Source: Candidatus Zixiibacteriota bacterium
Lineage (GTDB): Bacteria; Zixibacteria; MSB-5A5; GN15; FEB-12
Direction: 5' to 3'
DNA length: 10,554 bases
NCBI GenBank assembly: GCA_018816665.1
Contig: JAHIVM010000525.1
Location: 1-10,554, forward strand
Part shown: piece by piece, positions 6,917 through 10,554 of the stretch
How the letters are laid out: each line of letters begins with the position of its first letter
Numbering within the stretch: position 1 is the stretch's first letter
Program-made: the position numbers and the translations under genes
Notes under the pieces: model-generated
The model's input: only the letters and a program-made list of their open reading frames with translations
What the model was told of the DNA's origin: nothing
Databases searched by the model: none

Positions 6917-7864
6917 GTGATTCTTCAACGACGGCTGTGTGCGTTGATACTGGCCGCCCTGCTGGCAGCGAGTGCGTTGTTGGCGGGGTGCAACAGCAGC
7001 AGCGACGATGACAACCCGGTGGATCCCGGTGACGATGTCTGGACGTTTGAGACCGGCGTCACCGACGCTCACATCAACAAGGTAATCTACACCGGCGGCC
7101 TGTTTGTGGCGGCGGCGGACAGCGGGAAAGTTCTGGTGCGCACGGGTTCGACATGGACGGTGCGGCAGACATCAACAACCAACGACCTGTATGATATCGC
7201 CCATTCCGGTGGTGTGTACGTGGCCGTCGGTGATGCCGGCACGGTGGTGACTTCGCCCGATCTCTTGACGTGGGCCACGCGCAACTCCACGGTCGATTTC
7301 GACCTCTGGTCGGTTACCTGGGGCGGCAGCCTTTTCGCTGCGGCCGGCAACGATGGTGTGATCATTACATCCTCAGCAGGGATCGACTGGAACATCCGCA
7401 CCACCGGTACCAGCATTGACTTCAACGGCATTGCCTGGGTTGGGAATCAATTCGTGGCGGTAGGTGATTCCCTGATTATCTACACGTCGCCCGATGCCCT
7501 CGTGTGGACCTTGCGTCACGCCCCCGGTGCTGGCTACCTGTACGCAGCCGCTGCCAGCGGCAGCAGACTGGTCGCGGTCGGTTTCGCCGGCAGCCTTTCC
7601 AGTGACACGATTTTTACGTCCACCGACGGTGTCACGTGGGAGTCCCGTCAGGCCGGTGTCAACATCCTCAACGACGTCATCTGGGCGGGTGCCGCGTTTA
7701 TGGCTGTGGGCGGCAACCGCTTTTGTTCATCGACCGACGGTCTCACCTGGAGCAGTGAGGAAGTTGGTTCCGGGATGCTGCTTTTGCAGGGAGTGGCGAA
7801 AGAAACCACGGGCAGCCGGGTGGTGGTAGTGGGCGCCGAGGGCGCCGTCGCCACCAGGCCATAG
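6917..7864 (+). CDS. Lipoprotein with a BNR/Ycf48-like beta-propeller
   Basis: The 315-residue product begins with a lipoprotein signal peptide whose lipobox LLAGC places the lipidated cysteine at residue 25. An Asp/Ser-rich tether follows (27-40). The rest is a run of about seven repeats of the form I.W.G..FVAVG..G.I.TS.DG..W, seen near 56-83, 93-122, 132-161, 172-200, 210-244, 254-282 and 292-315. The last lacks its final strand, while the N-terminal VWTFETG (41-47) could supply it, closing the ring as in many propellers. Such domains usually act as binding scaffolds; no catalytic residues are evident. The GTG at 6917 is preferred because GGGAGAG (6904-6910) lies 6 nt upstream. The ATG at 6902 directly abuts the previous stop codon and would have no ribosome binding site. 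The gene follows the fusion gene by 15 nt, so the two are probably co-transcribed. Confidence 0.85.
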   Translation: MILQRRLCALILAALLAASALLAGCNSSSDDDNPVDPGDDVWTFETGVTDAHINKVIYTGGLFVAAADSGKVLVRTGSTWTVRQTSTTNDLYDIAHSGGVYVAVGDAGTVVTSPDLLTWATRNSTVDFDLWSVTWGGSLFAAAGNDGVIITSSAGIDWNIRTTGTSIDFNGIAWVGNQFVAVGDSLIIYTSPDALVWTLRHAPGAGYLYAAAASGSRLVAVGFAGSLSSDTIFTSTDGVTWESRQAGVNILNDVIWAGAAFMAVGGNRFCSSTDGLTWSSEEVGSGMLLLQGVAKETTGSRVVVVGAEGAVATRP

Positions 7865-7892
7865 GCATATTCTGGTAACAGGCTTACGTACT

Positions 7893-7930
7893 TCCGGTCA
7901 GGGCGGAGTCTCCACACCGCCCCGACCGGA
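7893..7930 (+). other. Long intergenic hairpin, possible weak terminator or attenuator
   Basis: TCCGGTC (7893-7899) pairs with GACCGGA (7924-7930), and GGGCGG (7901-7906) pairs with CCGCCC (7917-7922). One A/C mismatch separates the two helices and the loop is 10 nt. Only a short TTTT at 7943-7946 follows, 12 nt after the stem, just before the next ribosome binding site. It is probably not a full terminator and may reduce expression of the two genes downstream. Confidence 0.6.
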
Positions 7931-7962
7931 TAGCTCAAGCAGTTTTGGGAGGGAATGAAACG

Positions 7963-9168
7963 GTGAAATCCAGAATGGGCTTTTTTTCGGTCCTTCTGCT
8001 GTGCGGACTGCTGACCGGCATCGCGCAGGGTGAAGGTTTTCAGGGGGAGTTACTCACCATCGACGGCAAAGACACAACTGTCGGGCAGATCTATGTTCTC
8101 GGTGATGTCTACCGTACCGATGTTGTTTCCGACGGTGATCTCATTCAGGTCGTTGTCAATCAGGCGGAAAACACGGCCAGGGTGCAAATTCCCCGTGAGC
8201 ACGTGTACCTGGTGCTACCCCTCGATGACCATATGGTGTTGATGAACGAGCCGTTCCAGGGCTGGTTGTACACTGCTTCCCGGGGAGAGGTTCGCACCGA
8301 AGGTCAGGAATCCGTAGCCGGCTACGACTGCCGCAAAGAAGTCCTGAGCATGTCGGGGCAGGATTTCATGGCTCGCTGGTACTCGGAGGCACTGGCCTTC
8401 CCGGTTCGGATCGTCCATCTCATGAGCGAAAACCGCGGCGTGGAACTGCGTGGAATCCGTGAGGAGACACCCGATGCGGCTCTGTTTGCGGTGCCGAGGG
8501 ACTACACCCTGATCCACGATCCCCGGCAGATACCCGTGGAACCCCCGGAATGGGCGCCCCGGATACCCGACCTGAGTGTCGAAACCCCGCCCTTCGAGAA
8601 ACCGATGCAGGCGGATCAGATGGTCCGGATACCGGTTGTTGAGGGAAAGTCACTTGTGGTTCGATCCCACGGCTCAACCGAGAACGCCGATGCGCGCGTG
8701 GTTCCGTTTAAGGATGGACGCCCGACAAAGGAAATCGGTATGATTAACAACTTCGGCGCCCAGGGAACGGCCAAAGTAACCCGGAACGAGTCAACAGCCG
8801 AGGCCGACGTGTTTGTTCTTCGCGTGTTCACCGGTGAAACAACCGCTGAGGCCAAGTATGTCGATATGTCCGAGCGCGACATGACGGCCGGCGACACGTT
8901 GCGCGTGCCCCTTGACGATCGCCACATCGAGTTTCGCATTCTCAATTTGACGGACGGGGACGCCGGTTGCTCTTACGATTACTATCTGGATGGGCAACTG
9001 GTCTCCGATGACGAGGCCGGACCGGCGAAGTACCGTCAGCTCGCCTTCACCTATTCTGGCGAACTGGTAGCCAAAACGATACGCGCCTTCGGTAATGAGA
9101 TGGTGCTGGTTGTGACGGGAGGCCGCCTGCACGTAAAAATAGGACAACTCGACACGTTTACGTTTTAG
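7963..9168 (+). CDS. Secreted two-domain protein with LolA/DUF4412-like N-terminus
   Basis: The product is 401 residues with a signal peptide (basic MKSR, hydrophobic core, likely cleaved after AQG at residue 23). Residues about 25-187 resemble the first gene of the cluster: a short-strand beta-rich layout, then ESVAGYDCRKEV (116-127), a W-Y pair (139-140), and a closing LFAVPRDYTLI (174-184). This pattern is common in DUF4412/LolA-like proteins. A Pro-rich linker (188-215) leads to a second beta-rich domain (about 218-401) that I do not recognise. It has two cysteines, C14 in the signal peptide and C123, plus C336. The GTG at 7963 is chosen because GGAGG (7948-7952) lies 10 nt upstream and the signal peptide then starts correctly; a TTG at 7945 lies upstream of or within the binding site, and an ATG at 7975 would remove the basic N-terminus. 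Function is unknown. Confidence 0.8.
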   Translation: MKSRMGFFSVLLLCGLLTGIAQGEGFQGELLTIDGKDTTVGQIYVLGDVYRTDVVSDGDLIQVVVNQAENTARVQIPREHVYLVLPLDDHMVLMNEPFQGWLYTASRGEVRTEGQESVAGYDCRKEVLSMSGQDFMARWYSEALAFPVRIVHLMSENRGVELRGIREETPDAALFAVPRDYTLIHDPRQIPVEPPEWAPRIPDLSVETPPFEKPMQADQMVRIPVVEGKSLVVRSHGSTENADARVVPFKDGRPTKEIGMINNFGAQGTAKVTRNESTAEADVFVLRVFTGETTAEAKYVDMSERDMTAGDTLRVPLDDRHIEFRILNLTDGDAGCSYDYYLDGQLVSDDEAGPAKYRQLAFTYSGELVAKTIRAFGNEMVLVVTGGRLHVKIGQLDTFTF

Positions 9169-9177
9169 AAGCAGGGC

Positions 9178-9933
9178 ATGGCTCACAAAGGCGTTTTTTT
9201 TGATCTCTACGGTACGCTGCTGATCTACGGCGACATGGATGCCGCCTGGCATGACTGGTTCGAAGTGCTGTTCGAATCGTTGCGGCAACACGGCCTTCCT
9301 CTCGAGAAAGACGCCTTCCGCCGTGAGTGCTCCGGCTTTTTTGGCTGGCCGGAACCGCCGGTAGTCGACGATGGTCTCACCGTGTTTGAACGCCGCATCC
9401 ATGCGTTCTGCCGGAAACTCGACCTGATCCTGACGCCCGATCAGGTGCGCCCGGTGGCCACGGCATCGGTCGAAGCCTGGCAGGAGTATGTGACGCTCGA
9501 TCCCGAAGCAGCCGATGTGCTGCAGCGGGTATGTGTCGATCATACTCTGGCCCTGATCTCCAACTTTGACCACCCCCCGCATGTTCATGGCGTGCTGCGG
9601 CGGTTCGGCCTGACCTCGTTGTTTGACAGCATTGTGGTTTCGGCGGAGCAGGGTATCAAAAAGCCGGACCCGGCTATTTTTGAACCTGCGCTGGAACAGA
9701 CAGGGCTTGCAGCGGTCGATGTCATGTATGTTGGCGACGCCCCCGAGGATGTTTCGGCGGCGATGGCTGCCGGCATGACGCCGGTCCTGTTGCGGCGTGC
9801 CGGCGCTCGCGAGGTTCACACGGTCACGGATTTTCGCCCTGAGATAACCGATAGTAACGGACCTCCGGCCGAGCGGTCACCTGCGGTCACCACCATATCC
9901 CGGTTATCGGACCTGTTTGACGTGCTCACCTGA
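9178..9933 (+). CDS. HAD-superfamily hydrolase (haloacid dehalogenase-like, subfamily IA)
   Basis: The 251-residue cytoplasmic protein shows all four HAD motifs: FFDLYGTL (nucleophile D9), LISNFD (S128), GIKKPDP (K161 or K162) and VGDAPEDV (D187, D191). The second acidic residue of motif I is replaced by tyrosine (Y11), as in L-2-haloacid dehalogenases and some other members, while phosphatases of the family usually have DxD. Residues about 15-95 form a helical cap. Substrate cannot be named; a small phosphoester or a haloacid is possible. The gene starts 9 nt after the previous stop with only a weak AGCAGG upstream, suggesting translational coupling. It is the only member of the run with no export signal, so its link to the envelope genes may be only transcriptional. 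Confidence 0.88.
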   Translation: MAHKGVFFDLYGTLLIYGDMDAAWHDWFEVLFESLRQHGLPLEKDAFRRECSGFFGWPEPPVVDDGLTVFERRIHAFCRKLDLILTPDQVRPVATASVEAWQEYVTLDPEAADVLQRVCVDHTLALISNFDHPPHVHGVLRRFGLTSLFDSIVVSAEQGIKKPDPAIFEPALEQTGLAAVDVMYVGDAPEDVSAAMAAGMTPVLLRRAGAREVHTVTDFRPEITDSNGPPAERSPAVTTISRLSDLFDVLT

Positions 9934-9936
9934 TTG

Positions 9937-9993
9937 CCGGGGCACTCAGTTCTTCGTGTGCCAAACCCCGGTTCAGAACCGGCCGGGGCTTTT
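9937..9993 (+). terminator. Probable terminator after the HAD gene, with alternative pairing
   Basis: CCCCGG (9966-9971) can pair with CCGGGG (9983-9988) across an 11-nt loop, and C-TTTT (9989-9993) follows directly. This is a plausible, short intrinsic terminator for the plus-strand run. The same CCCCGG could instead pair with an upstream CCGGGG (9937-9942), which is part of a second stem GGCAC/GTGCC (9941-9945 with 9958-9962). The two structures exclude each other. Confidence 0.65.
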
Positions 9994-10097
9994 CGGGCTG
10001 TGCAATTGTTGCACACGTATACCAATAAACAGCTGCGGAACAGGCATTTCGCCGGTTTTCGATAAGCCCGCCCCCCGGGATTCCGATTTATCTCTGT

Positions 10098-10115
10098 AGT
10101 GCTATTTGGAGCACT
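10098..10115 (+). promoter_or_regulatory. Inverted repeat upstream of the porin-like gene
   Basis: AGTGCT and AGCACT are a perfect 6-bp dyad separated by 6 bases, centred about 33 bp before the start codon at 10140 and ending 9 bp before its AGGAG. It may be an operator or a small 5'-UTR hairpin affecting translation. No matching regulator is identified. Confidence 0.45.
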
Positions 10116-10139
10116 GATTAAAACAGGAGATAGACAAGT

Positions 10140-10554
10140 ATGAGAACTATGTGGGGTAAGCTGATGCTGGCGCTGTGCCTGGTCCTGATTGGGACCGCTG
10201 CGAGCGCGGGAGAGAAACCGTCTTTTGATGTCGACTGGTACGGGTATGTGAAGGCTGATGCCTCTCACGATCAGAATCTTACCAGTCATGGCAATTTCGC
10301 CATCTGGGTGAAACCGCAAAGTGATCAGGATGACGCGCAGTTCAACATGACTGCCAGCGAAACCCGGTTTGGTCTTGCGCTGACCGGGAAGGGATACGAG
10401 AAGGTGGCGGTAAGCGGCAAGCTGGAGTTCGATCTGTACGGTGCCGTAGGGGGTGCCACCGTGGCCGAAAACAAGGCCATTCTCCAGTTGCGTCACGCGT
10501 ATTTTACCGTGAAGTCGGGCGACTTCATGCTGCTGGCGGGGCAGAGCTGGGATT
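10140..10554 (+). CDS. Porin-like outer membrane protein, N-terminal part (runs off right edge)
   Basis: The first 138 codons are present and the frame is open to the window end. Residues 1-23 form a signal peptide, probably cleaved after SASA-like TAASA. The mature start contains FDVDWYGYVKADA, then alternating strands with aromatic ends such as NFAIWV, TRFGLALTG, GKLEFDLYG and LRHAYFTVKSGDFMLLAGQ, a pattern seen in DcaP-like and related beta-barrel porins. AGGAG at 10125-10129 lies 10 nt before the ATG, which supports this start. The gene follows the terminator at 9966-9993 and is probably a separate transcription unit. The substrate of the channel cannot be stated. Confidence 0.8.
   Translation, partial: MRTMWGKLMLALCLVLIGTAASAGEKPSFDVDWYGYVKADASHDQNLTSHGNFAIWVKPQSDQDDAQFNMTASETRFGLALTGKGYEKVAVSGKLEFDLYGAVGGATVAENKAILQLRHAYFTVKSGDFMLLAGQSWD

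Noticed and set aside
8791..9819. 342-codon minus-strand open frame spanning two plus-strand genes
   Set aside because: It crosses the boundary of two genes with good starts and motifs and has no recognisable content.

Overview
The window looks like part of a Gram-negative, anaerobic bacterial genome with dissimilatory sulfur metabolism. The evidence is a clear qmoA-qmoB pair, whose products belong to the quinone-interacting complex that exchanges electrons with adenylylsulfate (APS) reductase. Several envelope proteins also point to an outer membrane: an OmpA-type peptidoglycan-binding protein, a lipoprotein, two small secreted proteins and a porin-like start. The host lineage cannot be fixed from the sequence. 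Deltaproteobacterial sulfate reducers or a candidate phylum such as Zixibacteria are guesses from gene content only. No rRNA, tRNA, CRISPR array, transposase or phage gene was seen.

Layout. Positions 1-203 are A/T-rich with no supported gene, apart from a possible start codon running off the left edge. On the minus strand, 3809 down to 269 holds qmoA then qmoB, 4 nt apart, closed by a strong intrinsic terminator at 204-239. There is no qmoC or hdrBC after qmoB and no aprBA before qmoA. Positions 3810-4213 form a divergent intergenic region. It carries a 22-bp near-palindrome that closely resembles a Rex operator (and also a CRP/FNR-family one) 70 bp upstream of qmoA. On the plus strand, 4214-9933 holds five closely packed genes: a secreted DUF4412/LolA-like protein; a CsgG-like / LamG-like / OmpA fusion; a beta-propeller lipoprotein; a second secreted protein with a LolA/DUF4412-like N-terminus; and a HAD-family hydrolase. 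Terminator-like hairpins follow at 9937-9993. At 10140 a porin-like outer membrane protein begins and runs off the right edge.

How the parts fit. QmoA and QmoB are cytoplasmic, HdrA-related flavo-iron-sulfur proteins. They need a membrane partner (QmoC or HdrBC-like) that must be encoded elsewhere. The operator-like palindrome suggests NADH/NAD+- or Crp-type redox control of this unit. The plus-strand cluster looks like an envelope module with export signals on its first four proteins. Its centre is a three-domain CsgG/LamG/OmpA protein that should be held to peptidoglycan in the periplasm. The biological job of the cluster is unknown. The most notable items are the orphan qmoAB with its operator, and the three-domain fusion with its secreted neighbours.
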